NCBI RefSeq assembly: GCF_020829495.1
Contig: NZ_JAIVFQ010000022.1
Span: forward strand, 1-64,000
Direction of reading: 5' to 3'
From: Nostoc favosum CHAB5714
GTDB lineage: Bacteria > Cyanobacteriota > Cyanobacteriia > Cyanobacteriales > Nostocaceae
DNA: 64,000 nucleotides
In this document: in pieces, positions 1 to 8,759 of the stretch
Layout: each line of letters begins with the position of its first letter
Numbering within the stretch: the first letter of the stretch is position 1
Made by a program: the position numbers and the translations under genes
Notes under the pieces: model-generated
What the model was told of the DNA's origin: nothing
Databases searched by the model: none
The model's input: only the letters and a program-made list of their open reading frames with translations

Positions 1-2
1 CA

Positions 3-86
3 GACGGTTTGCCGGGGGTTGGGGAAACTCAATCTAGGTCAAAGTCGAAAACCCGCAAGGGAGTAACTAGGAAGGCTAAGAAGTGA
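3..86 (+). pseudogene. C-terminal tail of a TnpB-like protein (window edge)
   Basis: An open frame enters from the left edge and ends at TGA 84-86. It gives 27 residues rich in Lys, Arg and Ser, ending in TRKAKK. The stop is followed within 11 bases by a compact GC-rich hairpin (97-117) and then TGATGTCAC, the layout typical of the 3' end of IS200/IS605-family tnpB genes, where the tail of the gene overlaps the guide (omega/re) RNA. The basis is the basic tail plus hairpin; no catalytic residues are in the window, so it may belong to an intact tnpB upstream. It could also be the end of an unrelated basic protein. Confidence 0.45.
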
Positions 87-94
87 TTCTTAGA

Positions 95-126
95 AGCTCC
101 GAGGCTTTAGCCCGGAGTGATGTCAC
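95..126 (+). mobile_element. Probable right-end hairpin of an IS200/IS605-family element
   Basis: Stem CTCCG (97-101) pairs with CGGAG (113-117), and GGCT (103-106) pairs with AGCC (109-112). It lies directly after the tnpB-like stop codon. Hairpins like this at the right end are bound by Y1 transposases and form the end of the TnpB guide RNA scaffold. Family assignment is inferred from position and shape only. Confidence 0.45.
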
Positions 127-157
127 AAAAATTGATCATGCCTAAAATTTATAGGTG

Positions 158-997
158 ATGAATACACAAACTGGCAGTAAAACCAAAGCACAAGTTTGGG
201 TTGTGGAAAATGGTAAAATGCGATCGCGTTTAGACCAACTCACCACCGAAGAACCTTTAGAAATTCGCCTTGCCCCTTTCCAGAAGACGGTAGCTGTAAC
301 AATGCGGACACCAGGGGCAGATTTTGAACTAGCTGCTGGTTTCCTCTACAGTGAAGGAGTCGTTAGCCGCAGAGAAGATATCCGACGTATCAGTTACTGT
401 GTGGATGAATTAGTAGATGGTGAGCAACGCCATAACATCGTAAATGTAGAACTGCGGGATGGTTTGATTCCAGACTTACAGCCTTTGGAGCGTCATTTCT
501 ACACTAGTAGCGCCTGTGGGGTGTGTGGTAAAGCTAGCCTTGAGGCTTTGCGTCTGCGGGGATGTCCAGTGATTCCTTCTGGCCCAACTGTAACACCTGA
601 GATCATCTACAGCCTACCTGATAAGCTCCGGGCTGCTCAAGGTATCTTCACTGCTACAGGGGGTTTGCACGCTGCGGCTACCTTCAATGCTCAAGGACAA
701 CTGTTAAACCTGCATGAGGATGTTGGACGACACAATGCTTTGGATAAATTGATTGGTACAGCTTTGTTCAGTGAGGAGTTGCCTTTAAATAATTGTATTA
801 TTTTAGTGAGCGGACGTTCTAGTTTTGAGATTTTGCAAAAGTCTACAACTGCTGGAATTCCTATTGTCTGTTCTGTTTCTGCTCCCAGTAGTTTGGCGGT
901 TTCTGTCGCCAAGGAATTCGGAATTACCTTAATAGGATTCCTGCGCGGAGAACGATTCAATATTTACACTGGTTTACAGAGAATAAACGCTGCTTAG
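158..997 (+). CDS. fdhD: Formate dehydrogenase accessory sulfurtransferase FdhD
   Basis: The 279-residue product matches FdhD in length and sequence. FdhD passes sulfur from a cysteine desulfurase to the bis-MGD molybdenum cofactor of formate dehydrogenase. The hallmark loop SACGVCGK carries the two cysteines (about C120 and C123) that relay the sulfur. The C-terminal half has the conserved LHEDVGRHNALDK and VSGRSSFEI motifs. ATG at 158 is preferred over GTG at 155. No formate dehydrogenase subunit is visible nearby, so in this window FdhD has no visible client. A perfect hairpin overlaps its stop codon. Confidence 0.95.
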   Translation: MNTQTGSKTKAQVWVVENGKMRSRLDQLTTEEPLEIRLAPFQKTVAVTMRTPGADFELAAGFLYSEGVVSRREDIRRISYCVDELVDGEQRHNIVNVELRDGLIPDLQPLERHFYTSSACGVCGKASLEALRLRGCPVIPSGPTVTPEIIYSLPDKLRAAQGIFTATGGLHAAATFNAQGQLLNLHEDVGRHNALDKLIGTALFSEELPLNNCIILVSGRSSFEILQKSTTAGIPIVCSVSAPSSLAVSVAKEFGITLIGFLRGERFNIYTGLQRINAA

Positions 998-1028
998 AAA
1001 CACACCCTACGAAAGTGTTTCTAAGCAG
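990..1028 (+). terminator. Hairpin overlapping the fdhD stop
   Basis: A perfect 14-bp inverted repeat (990-1003 with 1015-1028, 11-base loop) spans the end of fdhD. There is no T-tract after it, so it may act as an RNA 3'-end stabiliser rather than a classic intrinsic terminator. It may work in both directions. Confidence 0.55.
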
Positions 1029-1029
1029 A

Positions 1030-1139
1030 GTAACGCGTAGCCCGCCTTCGGCATCGCTTTCATAAATCTCCACAAACAAAGCGATGTCTACGACGGGCTA
1101 TTCGGCGTCGCTTGACTTTTAAAACAGTCGCTACACAAT
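1030..1139. repeat. Small dispersed repeats between fdhD and the NadR remnant
   Basis: Two short modules begin and end with HIP1 halves (GCG...ATCGC): one at 1031-1053 reading GCGTAGCCCGCC, and one at 1081-1110 that is an inverted relative of the 21-bp element seen elsewhere in the window. No gene is seen here. Confidence 0.6.
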
Positions 1140-1765
1140 TTAAGGTTTTTCCCAATACTCGCGCCCATACTCCGGCATCCATACAGTGTTGTATTCTTTA
1201 GCTAATTGTGATGCAATGGTTGTTTTACCAGTTGAAGGAGCGCCCAGAAAAACAACGTTAGTAATGAGATCGCGGTACACATTAGGATGTAAATACTCCC
1301 GAAATGCGTAAGTGTCTCTTCTTGTTTGCGTCCCTGAAATAGGAAAAGTTTTGCGATCGCAATCTACGAGCCGATTAACTGCTCCCAGCGCCTGGCTTAC
1401 GTGTTTACCGTAAAATTCACTACAATAAAAGTGAGTAATTTTTTTTAATTCTAATTGTTTAAGGATGTAATCTTCGTGCTTTTTTTTAATCTCAGGAGTT
1501 CTCGTTTATGTGAGGTACATCGGTAAGGGCACGGCAGTGCCGTGCCCCTACACCTGGCGATATAATGTTGTACCGCATCTGAATGGGAACCGCTATAACC
1601 AACCTCAAGTGGGCCATCCCACGCTTCAATCACCTGGATTTGTGGATAAATTTTCCGCAGCCAATTAGCTCGAACTGTTAAAGGAATAGCAGTCACCTCT
1701 GGACACTCATAAATAATTACAAGCACTTCATCTATCTCTGCTGACGACAGACCCTTTGTCTTCAT
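1140..1765 (-). pseudogene. Broken NadR-like nucleotide adenylyltransferase/ATPase gene
   Basis: Reading on the minus strand, residues such as CPEVTAIPLTVRANWLRK and EAWDGPLEVGY (from about 1735 to 1597) belong to the N-terminal NMN-adenylyltransferase domain. After an interruption of about 100 bp, a second frame (1500 to 1140) continues with [26 protein letters not shown] and the P-loop GAPSTGKTT, then stops after [10 protein letters not shown]. The interruption contains the palindromic repeat at 1524-1552 and an in-frame stop. The start (with its HxGH-type motif) and the usual last 60-80 residues of the ATPase domain are absent. Family: NadR-type NMN adenylyltransferase/ribosylnicotinamide kinase. 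It is a decayed gene, broken by repeat insertion and truncated at both ends. Confidence 0.8.
1524..1552. repeat. Palindromic GGGCACGGCA element (copy 1)
   Basis: Near-perfect palindrome (GGGCACGGCA/TGCCGTGCCC) followed by CTAC. Related copies with GGGCACAGCA-TTGCTGTGCCC lie at 3544-3574 and 33793-33822. This copy interrupts the NadR-like reading frame. Confidence 0.7.
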
Positions 1766-1856
1766 CCTCTCTTTTTGGCGGAGGTATTGTTTTTCAGACA
1801 AGTTTTTTAATATACGTAATGGCTCAAGTATGGTTACACTACCGACATAGTAATTA

Positions 1857-3206
1857 ATGTTGGTGGAATACCGAGTGATGTATAGAAATGCTAAAAGATT
1901 GACTGCTATTTTTCTGTTGGTTTTTCTGTTGATTGTTTCTATCAACTTTGCAGTAATTGCTCAAGATAGTTCAGATGGCCCTTCTATAAATTTGCCATCG
2001 TCTCAGCTATGTTCAGTGCCTCCTGGACTGACAACTCAACAAGTCATTGCCGACAATGGTCTTAACCAAGTTAAAATGGGCGATCGCATCAGGATAAGAG
2101 TTAAAGGATTATCAGCAGCGACCAGAAGTGCAACGGCTAATGCCACCAATTCATTTGATCCTCGACAATTAGTGTTGTACCTGGATGGCTATGAACTAGA
2201 GGATGTCCACGGAGAACCAGTCACCGTTATGGTTCCGGGTAAAGATCAAAGGAAATTTGTTGATGATGATTGGTTAGCCTTTCGACTTGAACGCACCGAC
2301 TCGTCTCAAGCTGCATGGAATGCCCTTCTTGGCAGAGGAAGCAGATACAGTATTAACGTGATAGCGGGAGTAGGCTGTCCCAAGAAGCTTGCAATTCCGG
2401 TAAGCGATCGTTTCTCACCTCCTCAATTAAACATAGTTCTGTTTTCCTGGCGATTTTGGCTATGTCTGTTGCTACTTGTGGCTATTATATTAATGTTCAT
2501 TAGGTATTGTAGAAACACTCTTCGTAGCTCTGGAATAGAAGGGATTTACTCTCAAAAAGAAGTGATTGGTGGACAGGAACTGTTGATCACAGAAAAGGCT
2601 GCCCTTAAAAACGAATATCGTAAAAGCCGAATTGCTCAAATTTTTCTTGGCAGGAAAAAATTAAATAGAAACCCGTTCAGTCTATCGATATCTCAACTTG
2701 CTTTTTGGACATTTCTAATTTTTGGTTCTTACCTGATTATCTACGGTATAACAGGAGATTATACCAATATTTTGACTCAACAATCACTAATATTATTGGG
2801 AATTAATTCTATAACTACCTTTGGTACTTCCTTGATTGATGGACAGGGGAATGAGAAGAAGAGAAAAGGTAGTCAACGCGTTTCTGAAAGTTTTTTCTAT
2901 GATATATTATCGGACATTAATGGAGTCAACTTTCATCGGTTCCAAACATTTATTTGGACAGTTGCGCTCGGACTATTCTTTGTTTGGGAAGTCCTGAAAA
3001 ATCTGGCAATGCCGGAATTTGATGAAACACTTCTTGCACTACAAGGAATCAGTGCCGCAACATATCTTGGGCTTAGAGGGCAAGAACAGCATGGTATGAT
3101 AAAAGAGCCAGAATATACATCCACAGAAGATAATTCATCTGAACAACCGCTTCCACCAGAACAAGATAATCCACCAAAGAACGATTCATCGATTCCTGGT
3201 GGCTAA
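1857..3206 (+). CDS. Membrane protein of unknown function
   Basis: The 449-residue product has an N-terminal signal or anchor helix (about 15-35), then an exported domain of about 160 residues with no motif I can name. A hydrophobic helix follows (about 197-215), then a cytoplasmic stretch and three further membrane helices (about 275-295, 305-325 and 360-380). The C-terminal tail is rich in Pro, Asn and Glu. ATG at 1878 is an alternative start that would shorten the signal region by seven residues; no clear Shine-Dalgarno site decides. No family recognised. It stands alone, between the broken NadR gene and a repeat-filled spacer. The long open frame, membrane topology and HIP1 sites inside the frame support a real gene. 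Confidence 0.75.
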   Translation: MLVEYRVMYRNAKRLTAIFLLVFLLIVSINFAVIAQDSSDGPSINLPSSQLCSVPPGLTTQQVIADNGLNQVKMGDRIRIRVKGLSAATRSATANATNSFDPRQLVLYLDGYELEDVHGEPVTVMVPGKDQRKFVDDDWLAFRLERTDSSQAAWNALLGRGSRYSINVIAGVGCPKKLAIPVSDRFSPPQLNIVLFSWRFWLCLLLLVAIILMFIRYCRNTLRSSGIEGIYSQKEVIGGQELLITEKAALKNEYRKSRIAQIFLGRKKLNRNPFSLSISQLAFWTFLIFGSYLIIYGITGDYTNILTQQSLILLGINSITTFGTSLIDGQGNEKKRKGSQRVSESFFYDILSDINGVNFHRFQTFIWTVALGLFFVWEVLKNLAMPEFDETLLALQGISAATYLGLRGQEQHGMIKEPEYTSTEDNSSEQPLPPEQDNPPKNDSSIPGG

Positions 3207-3697
3207 ATTCTAGAGAGTCAAAATAATTCATAATTAACTCAATTCCGTGGGTTTAAGTCCCCCGGTTCAATAAAAATTTTGTTTTGTGTTGGGGTTAAAT
3301 CCCCATTACAAAACAAAATTTACGAAAGCGTTGCGGGGCGTTCGCGTTTAGCGTCTCTAAGAGTTGCCCATTACGAACTTGTACTGAGCGACTTGTGTCG
3401 AGCGTTCGCGTAGCGTCTCTAAGAGTTGCCGAGGTAAGCCGAAGTATTACGAATTACAAATTACGAATTATTTAATATATAGCAATCCGATTTGATTGCT
3501 TGAAAAAACCTAAGTATATGTAGGGTTTAAAAACCACATCTGTCGTAAGGGCACAGCATTGCTGTGCCCCTACAGCATGGTCTATTTAAGAAAAGACTGA
3601 AACAACCGGGAGCATCGTTAATTCAGATCACGATGCATTTGTACAGGGCATAAGTCCTAAAATATTAGGATCAACTAGATTTGCAATCATACTTTGT
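3207..3697. repeat. Repeat-filled spacer before the pseudouridine synthase
   Basis: No gene seen. It holds two tandem-like modules with GTTCGCGTTTAGCG / GTTCGCGTAGCG followed by TCTCTAAGAGTTGCC (about 3340-3440), AATTACGAATTA heptamer-type repeats (3450-3472), and the second copy of the GGGCACAGCA palindrome (3544-3574). Confidence 0.6.
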
Positions 3698-5461
3698 ATG
3701 GTAGTTCTGCACGCACTTTCAGATTTCATCGACTGCGATTTTGCCATAAGTAGCTTATCTCCGAGTTATTGGTACGAAGGGACTTGTCTCCAAAGTGGCG
3801 TAGGCGTAGCCCGTCGTAGACATCGCCTGAAGTTACCCCGCACCTCAATATCTGAAGCGATCGCTCACGGACTCATGCAACAACTTGCCAAAAATGACTG
3901 TTATTCTCGTGAAGGCAAGATGTATGGAATACTATTAGTTGAACTGCCTAATGGTGAACAAAGGGTACTCAAAGCCTTCTCCGGTCTTTTGAATGGTTGC
4001 AGTGTGCTTGAGGGCTGGGTTCCACCAATTCCAGGACGAGACGAAGTTGCTTTGGAGTCAACCCGCACTTTGGCACAGTTGGACGCGATTAAGCAAGAAC
4101 TCTTTACCTTAAAGCAACTAACCGAACGCCAGCAGTATGAAACCCTGTCTGATGAATTTGAGCAGCAATTGCAAGCAATGAGCCATCGCCATTGCAAACA
4201 TCAACGACAGGAAAAACGTCAGCAAATCTGCAATACACTTACAAAAGAAGCACTCACTATTGCCCTTGAACAACTCGACGAAGAGAGTCGTCAGCAGGGA
4301 ATTGAGCGGCGACAACTTAAACGCCAGCAAAATGCGGTATTACAGCCTCTTCAACAGTTAATTGCAGCGACGGATGCGCGAATTAACGAACTGAAACAAC
4401 AGCGTAAAACACTGTCCCGTCAATTACAAGCTCAGATGCAGGCTACCTACAGCCTGACTAATTTTTCCGGGCGATCGCTATCATTACAGCAATTGATGCC
4501 CGGAGGTTCGCCCACTGGCACAGGAGACTGTTGTGCCCCAAAGTTGCTCCATTATGCGGCAACACATAATCTCAAACCCCTGGCAATGGCAGAATTTTGG
4601 TGGGGTACCTCTTCCGTAAATCAAGATAAAATCCAGGGAAAATTTTATGGAGCATGTGCCGAGCGATGTCAGCCATTGATGGGGTTTTTGCTCTCAGGGT
4701 TGAAACCTATTTCAATCCCTAATAGGGATTTTTATATAACAACTCCACTCTTACTAAATACATTAACACATTTGCGTAAATCCGATGTGTTTGAGTCCAA
4801 TGAATTCCCAGGTTTCTCCCCAATCAAGGAAGAGATCCCGATTATTTATGAAGACGAATGGCTGATTGCTGTGAACAAACCTGCTGGATTACTTTCGGTG
4901 CCTGGTCGTTATCGCGATCGCCAAGATAGTGTCTTGAGTCGCTTACGTCATCTGTTACCGGATGGCATGGCGCTTGCATCTGTGCATCGCCTAGATCAGG
5001 AAACTTCTGGGATTTTGTTGTTGGCACGCGATCGTCAAACCCATCGGCAAATTAGCCAGCAGTTTCAGCAACGCCAGGTTCACAAGGTTTATGAAGCGAT
5101 ACTTTCCGGTGCTGTGACAGTTGAGCAAGGTAAAATTGAACTGCCACTGTGGGGAGATCCTGAAAATCGTCCTTATCAAAAAGTTGATTGGCAGCACGGC
5201 AAACCCAGCTTGACACACTTCCAGGTAATGGCGAGAGAACAAGATTACACCCGCGTAGAATTTACGCCGCTAACAGGGCGCACTCATCAATTAAGGGTTC
5301 ATGCGGCTGATGCGCGAGGACTTGGGGTAACTATTTTAGGCGATCGCTTCTATGGATGCTGTGCAGTTACCAGTCGGTTACATCTGCACGCCAGAGAACT
5401 TCGCTTCGAGCATCCGCAGTTAGAAAAAACCCTGCATTTACAAGCAACTACGCCTTTTTGA
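3698..5461 (+). CDS. RluA-family pseudouridine synthase with long N-terminal coiled coil
   Basis: The C-terminal half (from about residue 385) is an RluA-type pseudouridine synthase, which isomerises uridines in rRNA or tRNA. It contains VNKPAGLLSVPG, the catalytic HRLDQETSG motif (Asp about 433) and GRTHQLRVHAA near the end. The N-terminal 385 residues are an extension seen in cyanobacterial members: a conserved block around residues 45-110, a Gln-rich coiled coil (about 125-250), and a Cys-containing region. A 21-bp dispersed repeat (3801-3821) sits inside the frame and adds seven residues (within GVGVARRRHRL) without breaking it. A decayed copy of the 3' end of this gene lies at 7775-8135. 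Confidence 0.9.
   Translation: MVVLHALSDFIDCDFAISSLSPSYWYEGTCLQSGVGVARRRHRLKLPRTSISEAIAHGLMQQLAKNDCYSREGKMYGILLVELPNGEQRVLKAFSGLLNGCSVLEGWVPPIPGRDEVALESTRTLAQLDAIKQELFTLKQLTERQQYETLSDEFEQQLQAMSHRHCKHQRQEKRQQICNTLTKEALTIALEQLDEESRQQGIERRQLKRQQNAVLQPLQQLIAATDARINELKQQRKTLSRQLQAQMQATYSLTNFSGRSLSLQQLMPGGSPTGTGDCCAPKLLHYAATHNLKPLAMAEFWWGTSSVNQDKIQGKFYGACAERCQPLMGFLLSGLKPISIPNRDFYITTPLLLNTLTHLRKSDVFESNEFPGFSPIKEEIPIIYEDEWLIAVNKPAGLLSVPGRYRDRQDSVLSRLRHLLPDGMALASVHRLDQETSGILLLARDRQTHRQISQQFQQRQVHKVYEAILSGAVTVEQGKIELPLWGDPENRPYQKVDWQHGKPSLTHFQVMAREQDYTRVEFTPLTGRTHQLRVHAADARGLGVTILGDRFYGCCAVTSRLHLHARELRFEHPQLEKTLHLQATTPF
3801..3821 (+). repeat. 21-bp element inserted in a HIP1 site, in frame inside a gene
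   Basis: The 21 bases sit between GCG (3798-3800) and ATCGCC (3822-3827). Removing them restores GGCGATCGCC and the peptide SGDRLKLPR, which fits the family better than the present sequence. Confidence 0.85.
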
Positions 5462-5484
5462 CGCTCAACGAAGAGCAGAGGTAA

Positions 5485-5625
5485 GAGAACTTGGGGACAA
5501 GGAGAATTGGGGACAAGGGGAAAGACTTGTTTCAAGTTCTCACCTCTTGTCCCCTTGTCCCCTTGTCTCCCCTGCCTCCCCTGCTCCCCCTGCCCCCTGC
5601 CCCCTGCCCCCTGCCTTCTCTCTAA
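5485..5625. repeat. Heptamer-type short tandem repeats
   Basis: Runs of GGGGACAAG, CTTGTCCC and CCCCTGC units fill the spacer between the convergent pseudouridine synthase and oxidase genes. The GGGGACAAG and CTTGTCCCC blocks can pair and form a hairpin between the two stop codons. Confidence 0.7.
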
Positions 5626-5646
5626 ACATCCTCTTAGCGTTAATGT

Positions 5647-7146
5647 CTATAAAGGTGGAGCTGGAAGTGGCTTTGCTGCAACTGCCAAAGGTGAGCGTCC
5701 GCCCCGTCCTACTTCAAACTGATTCATCATATCGTGGTCTTCGTGAACCGCATTGTGGCAGTGTGACATATATTTACCTGTATTAGCGCCAAACTTGCCA
5801 ATTACTCGTATAGTCTCGTTTTCCCCAACATAGAAGACATCTTTCAACCCACGCTCGTAAGGGAAAGGTGCTTTACCATTACGGTCAAGCATTAGGCAAT
5901 CAATTAGGTGCATGTGGATAGGATGAAACGCAGCACCTGATGGGTTAGACAATTTCCAGATTTCAACATCGCCTAATCGAGGATTAGCATCAATTCGCAT
6001 ATTATCCCAGACTTTGCCATTGATCACCCACAGACCATTAGAGCGCTGATACCTAAATTCTCTGGTTCGCACTGCTGAAGATTCTGGGATAGGCTGGATT
6101 GTACGTAACCTGGAAGGAATAGAGCTATTATCTGGTTCACGCCGCACAACATCAAAGCGCATAATTTGATTCGTACCGTCGTAGTTCTTGTTGTTAGGAA
6201 GTCCGAGATTCCGCAGCACTACCTGAGAGCCGACTGGGTATTTAGAAAAGTCAATAATAAATTCGTAACGTTCTGCCATCCCCAACCGGAAATTTTTGAC
6301 TTTAACTGGTGCGCTCATTAATCCGGCATCAGTGCCAATCATAATAAAATCATCGCCGTTGCTCAGGGCAAGATTATAAGAGCGCGAAATCGAACCATTC
6401 AAAACTCGGAAACGGTACTTACAAGTACCTACCTCCATGCGTGGCCAAGGCGCACCATTGACCAAAATGACATCACCATATTGGCTTATTTTACCTTGGG
6501 TATCGAAGACTAACTTACCAGTATTAGTAAACTGCTTATCTTGGATAAACAGTGGTACGTCGTATTTACCCTTGGGTAAAGGTAGTCCAAGCTCAAAGTC
6601 ATCTTGAACAAGGTACATGCCAGCCAAACCCATATAAACATTACGTGCAGTATTATGGATGCCGTGGTCGTGATACCATAACGTAGCCGCACGTTTGTTC
6701 GGATAGACGTAATCTTTGTAGAAACCAGGTGGTGTCAAATCTTCAGCATAGCCATCGTACTGCGGTAACGATGCCATCCCATGCAAGTGAACTGATGTTG
6801 GTGTATCAACACTGTTATTGATAAAGCGAATAATTGATTGTCGCCCTTGACGTTGCTTAATTGTGGGGCCAGGAGCAATACCGTTATAACCCCATATCTG
6901 CGTTGTTAGCCCAGGCAAAATATTAACCTGAGCTTTTTTCATCGTAATCTCGTAGTAATCTGTGGTCACATCACTCCGCACTGGTTTAAGTACTGGCGGT
7001 ATGGGAAGTTTGACACTAAAACGAGTAGGCTGAGGACTACCAGCAGTAGCTGCTTGTCCACGAGACAGCAAGGTTATAGGAAGTAGCAAAGAACCACCTG
7101 TAATCGTTCCTAGCTTCAGGGCTTCTCGTCTAGTTATTTTTATCAC
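5647..7146 (-). CDS. Tat-exported multicopper oxidase (bilirubin oxidase/CotA-like)
   Basis: The 499-residue product starts with a twin-arginine signal (TRREALKLG, then a hydrophobic stretch, residues 5-32), so it is folded with copper before export to the periplasm. Copper ligand motifs are in the expected order: SVHLHG, LWYHDHG, HPIHMH, and HCHNAVHEDHDM, which carries the type 1 copper Cys463 and axial Met. It oxidises phenols, bilirubin-like pigments or metal ions with O2; the substrate cannot be told from sequence. The C-terminus ends in a Pro/Ala-rich tail. No partner gene is adjacent. Confidence 0.92.
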   Translation of the reverse strand: MIKITRREALKLGTITGGSLLLPITLLSRGQAATAGSPQPTRFSVKLPIPPVLKPVRSDVTTDYYEITMKKAQVNILPGLTTQIWGYNGIAPGPTIKQRQGRQSIIRFINNSVDTPTSVHLHGMASLPQYDGYAEDLTPPGFYKDYVYPNKRAATLWYHDHGIHNTARNVYMGLAGMYLVQDDFELGLPLPKGKYDVPLFIQDKQFTNTGKLVFDTQGKISQYGDVILVNGAPWPRMEVGTCKYRFRVLNGSISRSYNLALSNGDDFIMIGTDAGLMSAPVKVKNFRLGMAERYEFIIDFSKYPVGSQVVLRNLGLPNNKNYDGTNQIMRFDVVRREPDNSSIPSRLRTIQPIPESSAVRTREFRYQRSNGLWVINGKVWDNMRIDANPRLGDVEIWKLSNPSGAAFHPIHMHLIDCLMLDRNGKAPFPYERGLKDVFYVGENETIRVIGKFGANTGKYMSHCHNAVHEDHDMMNQFEVGRGGRSPLAVAAKPLPAPPL

Positions 7147-7686
7147 TTTAATTTCTTTATTGGTGTATTGCGAAATTGGCCTGAATGGCTCTCTACCAAT
7201 CAGTTGATTTGAAAAAGTTTTAAATACTAAGATTTACGTACTGTACAAATACATCATCTTATGTATTAACGTAAATAGATCGTTTCTGCTTTTTACAAAC
7301 CATCTTTTATCAGTTGCATAGTATTTTTTATTTCTTTGTAATTTTGTGTTGGTTTGTTAAATTTACAAATATATTCACAAAAAGTCAACCAGTTAGTAAT
7401 TAAATTAAACCTCACACCACTACAAGTGACATGATTCCTGCTTCACTGTTTGCATCCCTACGTCTTTTTAAATTTAGGAAAACCAACACCTTTTTCACTG
7501 AGTTTTTTAAGTCATTGAAAAAGTCTTTGTACGCTGTTTTTAAATTCTTAAGTGAGTTATGGAGAGCAAACTTATCTACAACATTGAGCTATTCAATGTC
7601 TTTCTTTAGTACAGTTAATTGCTGACTATAAGCATTATAATTTAATGCTTTTCCTTGATGTTAAGTCACGATTGGTGTAGGGCAGA
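7147..7686. other. AT-rich spacer, no convincing gene
   Basis: About 540 bases upstream of the oxidase. A 64-codon open frame at 7431-7625 has no Shine-Dalgarno site or recognisable composition and is not called. The region presumably holds the oxidase promoter. Confidence 0.5.
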
Positions 7687-7771
7687 AATCAAGAAGAAAC
7701 AGTCTATCGCCGTGTAGATAATGGCTATGCTGAAGGACACGCACAATTACAAATAACTGAAGTCCGTAGGC
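7687..7771 (+). pseudogene. Fragment duplicated from the cysteine-dioxygenase-like gene
   Basis: About 85 bases match 9393-9477 inside the downstream dioxygenase gene with only a few differences. The fragment covers the codons for about residues 121-148, starting at NQEETVYRRVDN. It has no start or stop of its own and joins a second fragment from a different gene. Confidence 0.85.
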
Positions 7772-7774
7772 GTA

Positions 7775-8135
7775 GCTGTTGGCACGCGATCGCCAAACCC
7801 ATCGGTAACTCAGCCAGCAGTTTCAGCAACGCCAGGTTCACAAGATCAAAAAGTAGATTGGCAGCACGGTAAACCCAGTTTGACACACTTCCAGGTAATG
7901 GCGAGGGAACAAGATTATACACCCGCGTAGAATTTACGCCGCTCGCAGGGCGCACTCATCAGTTGAGGGTTCATGCTGCTGATGCGCGAGGACTTGCGGT
8001 AACTATTTTAGGCGATCGCTTTTATGGATGCTGTGCAGTTACCAGTCGCTTACATCTGCACGCTAGGGAACTTCGCTTCGAGCATCCGCAGTCAGAAAAA
8101 CCCTGCATTGAATCAATTACCCGCTTTTGACGCTC
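7775..8135 (+). pseudogene. Decayed copy of the 3' end of the RluA-type gene
   Basis: Matches 5020-5465 of the pseudouridine synthase gene, ending at the same TTTTGACGCTCAAC. It lacks the segment matching about 5094-5174, has a 2-base insertion around 7918, and carries further substitutions, so no frame survives. The catalytic HRLD segment is not included. Together with 7687-7771 it forms a chimera of two neighbouring genes. Confidence 0.88.
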
Positions 8136-8576
8136 AACTCTCACCTGGGTATGAGGAAACGCACTGGCTTCCTTGAATCTCCTCCCCTAACAGTTAGCCT
8201 ATTGCTTTTTAAATTTGTATGTGATAATTTCTGCTTGTAGTTTATTAAGCGGTTATCCGACCAACTTACCGTACTTAAAAAAATTGATATCACAGCTAAG
8301 AGACTTCCCAATAAAAAATATCCAAGGAAATCCCTAATGATCTGTAGGGGTAAGAGTGCTGGAGTTTACCTCTAGACTCTCATTCTTATCTTTTTTTATT
8401 AAAAAACGAACCGCAGAGGCACAGAGAAGCCAGTGCGCCCTTGCGGTTAAGAGACTTGTAGCAACTGGCGCAACACAGAGAGAAAGAGAGAAAGATTCTA
8501 AAACTTGGTTTACTAAGCATTGTTGACTTGACAGACCACTAGTACTGCAAGGCGGAAGTCACGCATTCACGCATAA
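8136..8576. other. Spacer with dispersed repeat, no gene seen
   Basis: Contains an AACGAACCGCAGAGG-type repeat (about 8404-8430) whose relative lies at 37672-37710. Nothing else is recognised. Confidence 0.5.
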
Positions 8577-8759
8577 TTGTATTCCGAGCTTCTTGCGCTA
8601 TTTGAAATTTTGAAATGGTATGTTTATTTCCGCGCCCGCTGCACTAGTGCTGATGATGTTGCCAAAATCCAAAAGACTGCTGACTGGATGCTGGAGCAAA
8701 AGATTCTACCGAACAAGATAGATGTTGCTGTTACTATTTGTCCCACAATTCAAAATTAT
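8577..8759 (+). pseudogene. C-terminal remnant of an ABC-type sulfonate/nitrate binding protein
   Basis: This open segment translates to AKIQKTADWMLEQKILPNK and neighbouring residues, which resemble the last helices of SsuA/TauA-type periplasmic binding proteins. The bulk of the gene, its signal peptide and its own stop are missing, and it runs straight into the IscB-like fragment. Assignment rests on a short similarity seen by eye. Confidence 0.45.

Noticed and set aside
5507..5786. Two overlapping Pro/Cys-rich frames
   Set aside because: Encoded by CCCCTGC heptamers and the antisense end of the oxidase gene.
7431..7625. 64-codon Phe/Ser/Leu-rich frame
   Set aside because: AT-rich spacer composition, no ribosome site, no conserved pattern.
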